In this document: one piece after another, positions 1 through 11,611 of the stretch | How the letters are laid out: the number at the start of each line of letters is the position of its first letter | How positions within the stretch are numbered: position 1 is the stretch's first letter | Assembly: GCA_013423385.1 (NCBI GenBank) | Contig: BLZA01000032.1 | Span: 434,001-498,000 of the forward strand | Source: Naganishia liquefaciens | Taxonomy: Eukaryota; Basidiomycota; Tremellomycetes; Filobasidiales; Filobasidiaceae | Length of the DNA: 64,000 nt | Direction of reading: 5' to 3' | Translations under genes and position numbers: made by a program | The notes under the pieces: model-generated | What the model was told of the DNA's origin: nothing | What the model saw: the letters and a program-made list of their open reading frames with translations, nothing else | Databases searched by the model: none

Positions 1-1729
1 ATCTACTGTACGTTTCTCGGCGGCTCTGTCAATCGCCTTTCTCATTCCTCCCGCAGTCAGCCAGAAGGACCTTTACCCCGGAGAGCAACTCGACCAGGAC
101 CCCAAGAAGAAGACCATCGTCGTCCTCGGTAACGGTTGGGGGGCCACCTCTTTCCTGAAGAGCTTGGACAACGAGGAATACAACGTCGTCGTCATCTCGC
201 CCCGAAACTACTTCTTGTTCTCCCCCTTGTTGCCGTCCGTTACCGTCGGCACCCTGGAAGCGCGATCCATCATCCAGCCTACCCGATACATCACTAGACA
301 CAAGAAGAGAAAGTGTGCCGTCTACGAGGCCGAAGCGACTGATGTCGACCCTGCGAAGAAGACCGTCACGTTCCGTGATGCTTCCGAGACCAACGAGGAC
401 CACAAGGAGGTCACCATCTCGTACGACTACCTGGTTTACGGTGTCGGTGCCGAGAACCAGACATTCGGTATCAAGGGTGTCAAGGAGTACGGATGTTTCC
501 TGAAGGAGTTGAAGGATGCCGACAGGATTAGGCGAAAGTTGCTTGACTGTAAGTCATCTCAGTAGAGTCGAGTCGCGAACGGCGCTTACGACCGTCGCAG
601 GCATCGAGACTGCTTCGTTCACCGGACAGAGTGAAGAGGAGATCAATCGACTCATGCACATGGTCGTCGTTGGTGGTGGTCCCACCGGTGTCGAATACGC
701 CGGTGAATTGCACGATTTCTTGATTGTACGTTCCCATATCGGCTATCGATACGCATTGCTCAAGCGCTTCACAGGACGATCTGCGCAAGTGGTACCCCGA
801 GATTGCCGACAAGCTTCGAATCACCTTGATTGAAGCCTTGCCCAACGTTTTGCCCGCCTTCTCCAAGCAATTGATCGAATACACTGAATCCACATTCAAG
901 GCCAACAAGATTGATGTCATGACCCGAACCGCCGTGAAGGACGTCCGAGAAAAGTCGGTTCTCGTTCAGGACGCCAACAAGAACACGCACGAGATTCCTT
1001 ACGGTCTCCTCGTCTGGGCCACCGGTAACACCGCCCGAGAGCTTTCGCGAAAGCTCATGAGCAAACTCCCAGAGACCCAGACCAACCGGCGAGGTATCCT
1101 CACCGACGAGCACCTGCGTGTCTTGGGCGCTCCCGATATCTACGCCCTCGGCGACGCTGTCGCTGGTCAGTACGCCCCAACCGCCCAGGTCGCCTCTCAG
1201 CAAGGTACCTGGTTGGCTCGAACTCTCGGCAAGATGGCCCAGGCCGAAAAGTTGAAGGAGGAATTGAATCAGTTGCGAGCTTCCGGTGCCGAGCAGGCCG
1301 ATGTTGAGCGTGTCGTCAAGAAGCTCAACCGAGCCGCCGAAGTGCCGTCGTTCACCTACTCCCACCAGGGATCCCTTGCGTAAGTACTTGTGCATTTTCA
1401 CCTTACTCTCCCCTGATCCTTTCCCGTTCGCAGCTACATCGGCTCCGAGAAGGCCATCGCCGACCTGCCCTTCTTCAACGGAAGCTTCAGCAGCGGTGGT
1501 GTGGCTACCATGCTTTTCTGGCGTTCGGCTTACATTGTAAGTCAAATATCGGAAGGGTTAGAACGCAGCTTATTAATCCATCTCCAGTCTACGCTCTACT
1601 CTCTCCGAAACCGAACTTTGGTTCTCACTGATTGGGCCAAGGTCAAGCTCTTCGGACGGTTAGTCACAGATATCCAGCCTGCTAAAATATATCTGACGTT
1701 TTCATTGCAGAGACGTTTCTCGAGAGTAA
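1..1729 (+). CDS. NDE1: External alternative NADH dehydrogenase (type II), 5' end cut by window
   Basis: Single-subunit, rotenone-insensitive NADH:ubiquinone oxidoreductase of the mitochondrial inner membrane. It passes electrons from NADH to ubiquinone without pumping protons. Seven exons are visible, with introns at about 8-56, 549-600, 726-774, 1380-1433, 1537-1587 and 1659-1710. The spliced frame stays open to the stop at 1727-1729. The first dinucleotide fold shows [16 protein letters not shown] and the second [16 protein letters not shown]. The segments [19 protein letters not shown] and [19 protein letters not shown] are family hallmarks. The C-terminus LFGRDVSRE is the usual membrane-anchoring end of fungal NDE/NDI proteins. 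No EF-hand insert is evident. Arginine is mostly CGA, as in the other highly expressed genes here. External (NDE) rather than internal (NDI) placement is an inference, because the targeting peptide lies outside the window. Confidence 0.93.
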
Positions 1730-2673
1730 ATGGCAGTTCAGAGGGCTTGTTTGAAGTTCCCGGTTGATTTTGGCAAGGTACAAGGATTTGTACGGCTGTG
1801 CAATCTGGCAATAATTTCTTAGGCTTGGCTCGAAAAGGATTGCATATGCACGGGGTGTGGTTCGGGTCAATATTCTCATACTATAGATGCGCAAATTTCG
1901 CTTTATCTTTCTGCTTGCTTTCTGCTGTGGCAGCGCGCTCCCTGGCATCGCGGCAGAAATACCAGGTCCCCTATATTGCGCGAAGGCGATGAGACACCGC
2001 AATCGGGATCGCGTAGGATGAGAATTCTCCTTTTATCTGATTTCATAGGCTCACTTGCCATTGACACCAAAACACAGCCGTGTTCACAAGGGACGTGATG
2101 AAATACTGACGCGCCGACAATCCAGCCGCCATTATAATGCAGAATAATCGTCGAGGGTTCATTCTGTCGAGGTAGCTGCAGTCCCTGTTATTTTCCTGGC
2201 GAGAGTCATTGTAAACTTCACTGCTGGATGAGCGACTACGTATCATTGGTTCAACAGACCCAAGGAGTGTCTTCTCACGCCATTCACCGCCGAGCGTCCT
2301 GCGACCTAGCCTGGCAGTGCTCTCGCGATTTGGGAGCGCTCGAGATATCGACGGTGTTTTTCCGTCCTTTGTTCAAGAGTCGTTCCTCGCTGACACCTGG
2401 GTTGACCACAACCTCGGGAACAACTGGATGCGCGGGCTTTCCGCAGGGAAACTTGCACAACAGGCTGATGCGATTGTACAAGTTCGAGCAATTTGAAGCA
2501 CCTATTACATGGATATGACCGGCTCATTGGAAAAGATCCAACATTCATCGTAACTTCAAATGGAACAAATGTTTCATCGTATTGGCATATCTACCATTCA
2601 CCCCTCCAGAATCACTTTACTGCCTCTGGAACGCCAAAGTCCTGCTCCGGGCCATCGTTCGCTTAAAATCGTT
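1730..2673. other. Intergenic, convergent 3' ends
   Basis: Spacer of about 0.9 kb between the convergent NADH dehydrogenase and DUF1996-WSC genes. Only short, overlapping open frames occur on both strands, with no splice-consistent extension. I see no gene, RNA or repeat. Confidence 0.6.
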
Positions 2674-5600
2674 TTATGAGTAGCTGCGCTGGCCATGTCG
2701 CCGTCGTTGGACTTCTAGGAATCGTTTGCCTCTTCCAGATTCCTCCAATGAGGCGGGCATTTCCTCGACAACAGAGAATAGAGAAAGTCGATAAGGGCCG
2801 CCGCAGATGGTATCCTTGTCACCTAGATGAAGAGTGCTGTTAGTGGTGCATATAACGGAAAGACATCTCGCAGCTTACCTGAACAGGGAGTGATACAACC
2901 GGTCATCGTTTTGTTGGACGAAAGAACGTCACCGATGAAACAGTCTGTTCCGTACTCGACACCAAAAAGCTTCTTGCCGAATTGCTTGGCGATTTTGTAG
3001 CAGAATTCAGGAGTCATCTGAGTTCGCGACCAAGTCCAAGTCGAATTCAATGCCCTGGCAGAGGATGAATCGGCGATGCAGCCGACGTGGACGTAGGGTA
3101 AAGGCATCTCAGTAGATTCTGTAGGCAACGCCAGGGCCGATGAGACGGTCGAGGACGGGGATTCGATCGCAGATGCGCTGGAGCTTTGCTGAATTTCACT
3201 CATGCTGATGGTAGGCTCGGGGGAAATGGAAATGTCCGGAATGGAGCTTGGCGAAGCGCTTGCAGATATAGCGGCCGAAGATGCTGGATCCGTGGGAGAG
3301 GCCTCCGTCACCTGACTAGTCGAATCAGCCGATGGCAAAGGCGTGGCGTCTGCGCTAGGCGAGGTGATCACTGTCGTTGCAGTTATCTCTTTGGTGCTGG
3401 TGGTGGTGTTGACAGCCTCTGATGTTGCCGATACAAGAGCTTCTGTGGCATTTGTCGGCAAGGAGCTTGTCGTCGAGGTCAATACCGATGCTTCAGCGAT
3501 GGAGGTGGACTCTGGCGTCGTCGAACCCGGGCTCTTCGTCACAGTCGCCGGTGCAGAGCTTTCCGTTGGAATCGCCAAGGAAGAAGATGCCGGTTGTGTG
3601 GACCTCGAAGTCGACAAAGCGTTCGATGTACTGGTCTTGGGATAGGCGGTGACGGCGGGGTTAGTGGCGATTGAGGACGAGTTCAACGGAATTATTGGAA
3701 AGGCGGACAAGGTACTGTTCGGCAAAGATGCGGTCGCTGAGGACGTGATCGAGGTCACGATCGTTGCGTTGGGAAACGTCGGGATATCGATGCTCGGAGT
3801 CTCGCCCATTGGAACGATCTCGAATACCGACAAGGCCCATGGTCCTCCGCAGATCAAGCTGTTGTCACCTGGAAGAGCGGATTAGCTTGATTAATGAGAC
3901 CGCCCGACTCTATTTACCTGAACACGCTGTGTTGCACTTTGAGGTTGCAGAGGTTTTCAAAAGAGCGTCTCCCACGAAGCAGTCGGTTCCATACTCCACA
4001 CCGAACACCTTTTTACCGGCTTTTCTGGCGATGTTGGCACAGAAGTCGGGCGTCATTCCCGTTCGCGAAAAAGTCCAGGTAGCGTTGAGAACACGAGGTG
4101 TTCCGTCAGCAACACAGCCCCGATAAAGGACCTCGTCCACCGGCTTGGGCATAGGTTTCAGGTTGAAAACGCTCATGGCGTAATAGTCGCCGCAGGTTTG
4201 GCTGCTGTTACCACCACACGGACGCGAGCACATCTCCGAAGGAGCGAAGAATCCCGGTCCAGTTTGAAATGCCGCACCGCAATAACAAGTGTTGTCCCGG
4301 ATTGCCGAATATTTGGCTCCCTTCTCGGCACAGGCAGCGAAGCACTTTTCTTGAGTCATCGACCTGTCGGTGAAAGTGTGCAATGCCGTTCGAATCATGC
4401 TGTCCGCAGCCCAGTCTGCCGGCAATTTATAGCATCCCAAGTCGGAGCTGTGGGTGTCGGGTGTAATGTGTCGGGGTGCCTGGTAATAGATGTCGAGCTT
4501 GTATTCGCCTGAAATACACGATCAGTGTGTTGTCATCGGATCATCGAACGCGACTTACCTCCGCAAGTCTTGTCACCTGCAGGGCACAGTACATTGCATC
4601 CACTAAGCATAATCCCAGCATTCATGTTCAACGCGCTGTCACAGAAGCAGCGGGCTCCTCCGGTCATCGTGACAGCGGCGTAGCTGTATCCGTTCCGTTG
4701 GCAGGCATCCTGGCATCGCTCGGGCGTCAACTTGGGATCGACGAATGCCATCTTGGGCGTCAACGCTGGGTTGTGGTAGCATCCGATGTTGTGCCATCCT
4801 TTACTATCAGGTATCGTAGTATTGCGTTGCTGTGATACTGGAAGAATGTCCGGACCGGCTGTAGTTACGTGAGCAGAGATATCAAGAGCTGGTACGGGAG
4901 TGTTACAACCGGGTTTCTCCCCAGTCACTCCCCACAGAGAGTTGCAGCCGGGCAACTTGGGAACGATGTTGCCGTCACCTTGTGGGTAGGGTTCCATAAG
5001 TTGTCCCCGGGCCGGTTTGCAAGCTTTGGCAGCGTTGATGTTAAAGTAATCGTTGAGAACCGGACACTCGGTGATGGGAATGGCGTGATTGATGGTGACG
5101 CATCGAGGATCGTTCAAGGCTTTCGTAAGGATATCTCGATCCCAGCCCATCATGAAATCGGCGTGCAGGCCGTACCCGGTAGTGTCACCATTGGCCCATG
5201 CTAGGTGGCCCCTCATATTTTGACCTTTGGTGATCGCTGGGTAGACTTCAGGGTGATATGTGTATTCGAGAAGGATTGACGGGAGTCGGACAGGGTGACT
5301 GGCAGGACAAGGTCCTTCTCGTAAGTTGTAGGTCGGGTAGGCCATGTGCGATTGATCGCTCTTGTAGAGATTGATGCCATCCCAACAACTTGGAAAAGAC
5401 AGGTCGAATTTGATACCGCCAAGACAAGGGTCATCAAAGTTAAAGTGGCCAGAACTGATCTCGTCGCTGAGATCGGGTTTTCGGTGGCAGTAGTACGTGT
5501 ACATCTTGTTGGGAGTCTTGGCTGTAGGCGAGCCTGCGACCATCTTGAAGCCGGAGGGCCAGGCTTGAACGGGCTCCGAAGGATCCTGGGAAAGACGTGT

Positions 5601-6268
5601 CAGTATCAAGACTCTAGGACAGGACGTCAAGACTACTTACGTTTCTGTCGGTCAACAACCCGAAACAAGGGTGCCTTTAGTACATTCGAAAACCGCAAAA
5701 AGAATAATAAGAGCACTTACCTTCCAAGGAAGTAGTAAAATCGATTGAAGGAGGCTACCCAGCGGATTGTCAGTCTTAGCACCTCGTGTCAGTCCAGTAC
5801 TTACTCAACTGCAGGAAGGTCGTATTATCGGGATGCTCAGGGTTCACAATCCAATAAAGCTGAGGTGCCCAATACGCAGAGTGATCCACCGTGACAGCGG
5901 CAGTTGTGCAAGAACTCGCTTCCAGTTCCTCGGCATTGTAGGCCGCCGCAAAATTGCTACCGCCGAGGATGCGGTGCATATGCGAAGACTGAGCGTTAGG
6001 GGAGACGATGGGATCGAGTTGTTCGACAGCAAGGGCGTAGAGGTTGTCCTGTTTTGCAAGATTTAGTCACTAATGTATTTCAACATCGATCAAAGAGGCG
6101 CACCAGGTGCCAGCTGATGAAGAGGAAGATATCGCTTCAGTTTGTGGTGGACTCATAGACTGCTTGGACTTACGCATCTAGGCCCGGGACTATTGTACCC
6201 ACTGCTCCATACACGTGGGAAGCTCGGAACGCAGCAGCAAGAAAGGCGAGCGAGGTCCACTTGGTCAT
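2674..6268 (-). CDS. Secreted DUF1996 protein with four WSC-type modules
   Basis: Likely extracellular, wall-associated protein. The order is: signal peptide (MTKWTSLAFLAAAF...), DUF1996 domain (SHMHRILGGSNF, SAYWAPQLYW, AWPSGFKMVAG, CWDGINLY, GHLAWANGDTTGYG, HADFMMGWD), then WSC module 1 (IGCYHNPALTPKM) and module 2 (LGCYKLPADWAADSM). Module 3 ends in DNSLICGGPWALSVFEI. A Ser/Thr/Pro-rich linker of roughly 220 residues follows, then module 4 ending in DKDTICGGPYRLSLF and a short basic tail. WSC modules bind carbohydrate in known proteins. There is no C-terminal membrane segment or GPI signal, so it is probably not a WSC stress sensor. Introns lie at about 6049-6173, 5755-5804, 5645-5720, 5586-5640, 4509-4558, 3869-3917 and 2823-2878. 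The frame between DUF1996 blocks needs a very small exon (see the separate entry). The first intron is long for this locus and could hide another exon. Confidence 0.85.
5641..5644 (-). other. Predicted 4-base microexon (AAAC) of the DUF1996-WSC gene
   Basis: Exon 3 (5721-5754) ends in AG and the next long exon starts GATCCT at 5585. Joining them directly gives the wrong frame. The four bases AAAC sit between a CGACAG acceptor and a GTAAGTAG donor and restore the reading FLGRNDPSEPVQAWPSG. A TACTAA branch-like site lies about 30 bases upstream of the acceptor. An alternative 34-base exon, using an AAAG acceptor right at the branch site, is also in frame and would add ten residues. The branch placement makes it less likely. 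Confidence 0.6.
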
Positions 6269-7824
6269 GTCGAGCGATTTTCCAATGCTGATTGACCAAG
6301 TGCGAATCAGATCGAAGATAGTCGGCTGAGCTCGCGGGTTGTACGGAGGATGAAGACTTGTTGTAAGATAAGAGATTCCAAACAACTCGAAGGCTGAGAG
6401 AGACCGTTTTATATACGCAAGTTCCGGAATCCTGATGGCTTCCTGGATCTCCTGACTTGCCAGGAGAGCCAGAGTACGGATGAGGAGGGCTGTGTCGTCT
6501 CTGTCTGTTGGACAGGAAGACATGTCACATCAGCCATCACATAATGCCAAGTCATCGCTTTGACGCTTCAGATCTTTGCATTGATCGCCACCTCTATTTC
6601 TGAGGATCTCCATGTCAAGTCAACACGACTCTCCAGTGTTCCCGGGAGCCATCATCAATCTTGATGATCATTTGGAGGAACTTGTGAGCTTTCCCTCGAT
6701 GCCGAGGCGAGAAGATGCCATGCGAGCATTTTTGTGTTTACCCCGCTTATTGCTCGCTCGTCTGCTCCGCTCTGGAGGCATCAAGGCATCAGAAGAACCA
6801 TCTCTGAGAGTCTTTCTTGCGTCTGTACACCCTCGTGCGTCAGATCAAGAATCAACTCACCGATCAACTCCCACTTACATCATTGATTGATAGTGATCAT
6901 GGCGATTGCCCATCATCAGACAACAATCCGCTTCGTCAGACCGATTGAGCGATTGATCCATCATGTATCGCGCTTCAGCTCTCTGCCATCTCGACTATGC
7001 AGGCGGGTAAATATCCCACATTTCACTTTTGTCGTCAGCCGAGAAACTGCCGAGAAACCTGTCAAGAAAGCGATCAATTCGCTTACAAAGTTCTCGAATT
7101 CTGGATTCATCGCTGCGCCATGTGTTCCGCCTTCAGCAGTGTCTTCTCTTGCGACGTATGCTTGACCGATGCACCGGGAGCAGCCATTCGTTCCTGAGAT
7201 GGAGCATAGTTCCTTGTCATCCAGATCTTGCAAGCACATTCCACGCCCAGCTCGATGGCCGAGGAAGAGTCTGCTCGTATGTTGAAGGGAAGCGCATAGT
7301 AGACATGTGCGCGATGCGTATCAAAAAATGATTGTCCTTGATCGCCCATCGCGAAGTTATACAGCAGAGCGTTGACTCGTATTCGCTCGAAGTCGCCGAT
7401 TTCAAAACAATTCGTTTTCTGGACTCTTGGCTTGCTTGGTCGACGAATGGAAGCTCTGTGACCGTCGCTTTGGCCAGAGTCCTCAGCACGTGAATGCAAG
7501 GTCGGCAAACATTGCATGTAGGTTCTGAGCCGATATGCATCAGCTGCCACTCTCTTCCCTCGTGCCAATCACATCAAGCGGACAACGGCGGTCAACCGGG
7601 TTCATATCGGTGACCCTTCTGCTGCTCACGTGACCGCGGATCTTACATCATCGCGCATTGCGGCTTGAGATGAATTCTACGAGTCCGGTGTCGAAGCATG
7701 TTCTACGCAGACAGGGGGTCTTGGGAAATTCCCGCCATCTATATAGTACATCAACGAGACAGTGTCCGACTGTACCATCAATTCCTTCTCAAAACTCACC
7801 AAATTATTTTCGACACTTTTCAAC
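6269..7824. other. Divergent intergenic region
   Basis: 1.55 kb between the divergent DUF1996-WSC and Mpv17-like genes, expected to hold both promoters. A 153-codon open frame on the minus strand (7107-7568) starts with ATG, but I recognise no family and no introns, so it is not called. No repeats or RNA genes were seen. Confidence 0.5.
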
Positions 7825-8891
7825 ATGGCATCTACATTCCGAGCATACAACCAGTTCATGGCCCGAAAGCCCCTTGCAGGAAACGTTGCGACATCTGCTG
7901 TCAGTACAGGCCTGTCATGTGTGGCTTATCTCTTCACCAACTCTTCCTGCAGACCTTGTTCGCTGTAGGAGATGCCTTGGGGCAGTATTTTGAGGGCAAG
8001 GAGAAATTCGATGTCGCTCGAACCGCGTGAGTCCGAGCCGACATTATTAGCATGGCTCTCCTTTCGAAGCTGACCGTGTGGAATCAGGCGAATGAGCACA
8101 TGGGGCGGTCTCGGGTACGTTCTTGGGCTCTAGGAACGCAGTGCAAGGGTTGTGATATTTGCTGCCGCTCTAAGCTTCGGGCCCATTGTCACCGTTTGGT
8201 TCAAGGTCTTGCAGAAAAACGTCAATTTCAATAGCAAGGTCGCGACCACGGTAGCGCGAGTGAGTCTCATCGCATATTCGCATCTCATACTCCATGCTCA
8301 ACCTGCATGCTCCCTCATGCTAGGTCGGCCTTGATCAGCTCGTCGCCGCGCCCGTTATCATCAGTACATTTTTCACCGTCATGACACTGATGGAAGGCAA
8401 GTCGCTGCAAGATGCTAGGACCAAGATCGACACCAGTAAGTAGCAGCAAGCCATTGATGAAATCCGAAACGAGCTGACTAAATCGGCGTTGTACTACAGC
8501 TCTTCTTGACACTCTCAAGGCCAACTGGATGCTTTTCCCCGCTGTGCAGACTATCAATATGGTGCGTTTCGTGCGGGAGTGCTAGTCGATGCTTCTGACT
8601 CTTGCATATTTCTTGAATTCGTGTTGTGTTCGATCAGAGTGTGGGTGACATTTGACGGTCACAGTCACTCATTCATCGACTCACGTCTGCTCTCTAGATC
8701 GTTCCCCTCCAGATGCGCGGACTCGTCGTCAACGGAGTCAGTGTCCCTTGGAACTGTACGTGCCAGCATAACAAAGTACCTCCTGGCTCGCTCACCCCTG
8801 CACGTTAGGTTACCTCTCGATGCAGAACTCCAAGGCGAATGCATCGAAGCCTGTCGACAAGATCAAGGAGGTCGCTGCAATCACCGCGTGA
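7825..8891 (+). CDS. Mpv17/PMP22-family membrane protein (Sym1-like)
   Basis: Small four-helix organelle membrane protein. Yeast Sym1 and human MPV17 are in the mitochondrial inner membrane and peroxisomal relatives exist, so the compartment here is not settled. The ATG at 7825 gives [13 protein letters not shown]. The gene then splices through at least seven introns (first at 7900-7952, second at 8027-8087, last ending just before GTTACCTCTCG near 8809). Family landmarks appear in order: [60 protein letters not shown] and the diagnostic C-terminal [14 protein letters not shown]. The protein ends at a stop ending at 8891, giving roughly the usual 190-200 residues. Every splice keeps the family pattern in frame, which supports the model. 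Confidence 0.88.
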
Positions 8892-11611
8892 ACACGCTTT
8901 ACATCTGTTACCAGGCCCCGCAAACTGCAAGACTGATCATGAAAGCATTTGTACCGATAGACGTTTGCCAAGGATTGAAGCCTCGTCGCATGTTTTGTTC
9001 AGGGAGAGCCAAAATTTGTGTGGTTGTCTGTGTCGGCTGAGGTTCAAGCATGCTCCACCAGCGCAGCCTAGTGACTTCGGAAGTTCGATGTTTACGGACT
9101 TGCGGGCAAAGCGCAAAGACAGCTTCACGGCTGGCGAGATCCCAGTCAAAGCTTATTACACAAGGTTCCTGAATCCACATAGCTCCCCAGCCCATGAGAG
9201 CTGCCCATGACTGCTTCTGCTTTGGCGAATTCCGGATTCGGACCGAATGGTGTTCAATAATTTACACAAGAACAGCTACAAGAACCCATCTTGACAAGGC
9301 GTTTCTCTTAGCGATTAGCCAACGCTCACGCTGTACTGTCGGTGGAACATTGGCTGTGGAACATTATAGTTCTTACCGCTGAACGTCTGCTCACTATAGT
9401 CTTCGTAGCTGTCATCAGCATTGCTATACCGGGAAGTTGAGTGACGAGCAAGCTATACCGATGGTCGATGGGCCGCTTAGCCTCAGTCAGAGACACCCGT
9501 GGTGAATACCCTGCTGTGTTCGCTTCGGGATATGAGCCGGCGGTAACAGCTGCGGTAACCGGCTCGGTAACGTGCGGCATTGGAGGGTTTAGTAGAAGTG
9601 CCCAAAGAGCTACCCAAGGCTGTTGCCCTTTGTCACTCGTCTTCAGCTCCGTCATCTAGCTAGCAGCTATCCTGGCTCCCGATGAGCCTAAGGCACATTC
9701 GTCGCTTACAACCTCTGCAGTAGATACGGTTGAAGACCCGTGCAAGCGCGTCAGAAGTCAACTGCCGGGCTTCCTTAGGCCATGACTATCCGCCTGCCTT
9801 GTTCCGCATTCAAGCATTGTGTGACAGCCAATGTCTTTTTATGGAGTAGCTGGGAAGGAAAGACCTATTGATCTTGGACGCACTGTGGCAGACATTAACA
9901 GCAAATTTGGCTTCTGGCAGCAAGCAGCAAGCTCGACTCTGCGACAATAGATGCATAGTTGTTTGTCTATTGGCTCTCGATTTTATTCAATGACTTGACT
10001 CGATAATTCTGGGCTCAACGAGCTTGCTGAACAGCTGCAATAGCAGCTAGCAACTCAGATAGTTCAATGAGAAACAGCTCTGACAGCTGCTTTCTTCGCC
10101 AATGCAATTCGGCGAATTTTTGTCAACCCCGCTACTGATCCCGCTGGCAGCCGCTGGCTGAATAGCTGTCCCATTGACCACGTCGCTAGCTACGTCGCTC
10201 ACCAGCTCGCTGAACCAGCCGCTGAACCTACGCGTCAACCCGCAGTGAAAATCTGTGAGCTGATCTGTGGCGCGATGGCTGGCGGAATGTGCGGCGATGG
10301 CTGGTCAGCTCGAAATCCCTGAACATTGACAGCTACATTGACCAGGGAGTGTAGCAGTTCGCGCCGCTCTCATCGGACTAGCTTTCGGTCACCGAGTTCC
10401 TCCCGCTGCTCCTCACTATTCGCTGCTCCACACTTGATGAGCACCGGAAGGGCACTCCGCCGATGTGAAGTTCTCGTCCGCTGTCCGGCCTGTCCCGCAT
10501 AGCTTCCCGCTCGCGGAACATGCCGCCCAAAGCAGGGAGAGCGTGGCGGGTCATTGATTGTTCTGTACGTAGTGCCACAATCCCTGGTGATGAACTACTA
10601 GCGGAGTTACAAAGTACCGTGAGCTGTACCAGGGCTGACTAGAAGTACAGCAGAGCCTCAGCAGCTATCCCAGCGGTAGGAGATCGGTTTACTTCGGATT
10701 CGTCTCCCGCTGTATGGAGTTGCATAGTTAGTTACGTGTAGAATTTTTTTTTGAGAAGTTCTTCGGGCAGAGAGAACCGCAAGGAGCATGTCAAGACGAC
10801 GTCAAGAAGCTAAGAAGGCGCTGCAAAGAGCTCCGTCAAGGAGCTTTCCAGAAGGCTTGGCTGTCCCTAAGCTGGAATATACTGCTGAGTCCGCCAGGTC
10901 CTTTGCCATCTAGTTAGTCTGTTAGCCATCGTTCGGTGATCGCTGCAGAGTTGTTAAGCTGGATGAGCTTGCTCACTGCACTCTGTATCGTCTCGTAGTC
11001 AACGGGAGCTTCAACAGCTGCCTCAACGGGTCTAAACAGTCGCACTTGTGTGCCGTCCAAACACGACACCGAACGGACATTAGAAGTAGCGACGCGGCCA
11101 ACAGCGGTATGACACGTAGCCGGCCATCGCTCAGAATTTCGGGCAATTAAGTTTGGTTAGCTGCAGCATAGCTGTTTGATTACACCAGCTGTTACAGCTC
11201 GATTTGCTAGCTGGTGCAACTTATATACAATCTTCCATAGCTTTCTTCATGAGCACTGGCGGGTTATCGGCAGCCGGAGCTGCGGAGTACAATCTCTCTG
11301 ATTCGATGCCACAGATCATGCGCGCCACATCGATTTCTGTAACGTCGTTTTCTTCCGTCGCCCCTCGCCAGGAATTAGCTCAATTAATTATATTCGCCGT
11401 CGCCACGATATTTTCGGCTTGGAGCAGTATTGCTGCATGAGGTCTCGGGCGGACCCATTTCAGAGACCACGCCTCCTACACGAGCTGTTGCTCGTCATGT
11501 TCCATCCTTTTAACGGGCTGTTGACGTGGTGAGCGAATATCTGGCATGCCAGCAGCCGTACCAGCGGCCATGCCTCACGGACTCAGATCATCGATAATCA
11601 GGGCGTCGGGG
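8892..11611. other. Gene-poor region, about 2.7 kb
   Basis: No supportable gene. Short open frames occur on all strands without splice support. The sequence is rich in short degenerate direct repeats built on AGCTGC/GCTGAAC and GGTAAC (9538-9572 has three GGTAAC copies; 10010-10220 has many GCTGAAC/CAGCTCGC variants). It looks like old, decayed non-genic DNA or a worn-down repeat. I could not find terminal repeats or a recognisable transposon protein. Confidence 0.45.

Noticed and set aside
769-1545. 258-codon minus-strand frame
   Set aside because: Antisense shadow of the NADH dehydrogenase exons.
7107-7568. 153-codon minus-strand frame in the Mpv17/WSC divergent region
   Set aside because: Starts with ATG and looks mildly protein-like, but there is no family, intron or signal to support it.
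8892-11611. Search for a transposon or retroelement in the gene-poor stretch
   Set aside because: No terminal repeats, target duplications or recognisable polymerase or transposase motifs were seen by eye.
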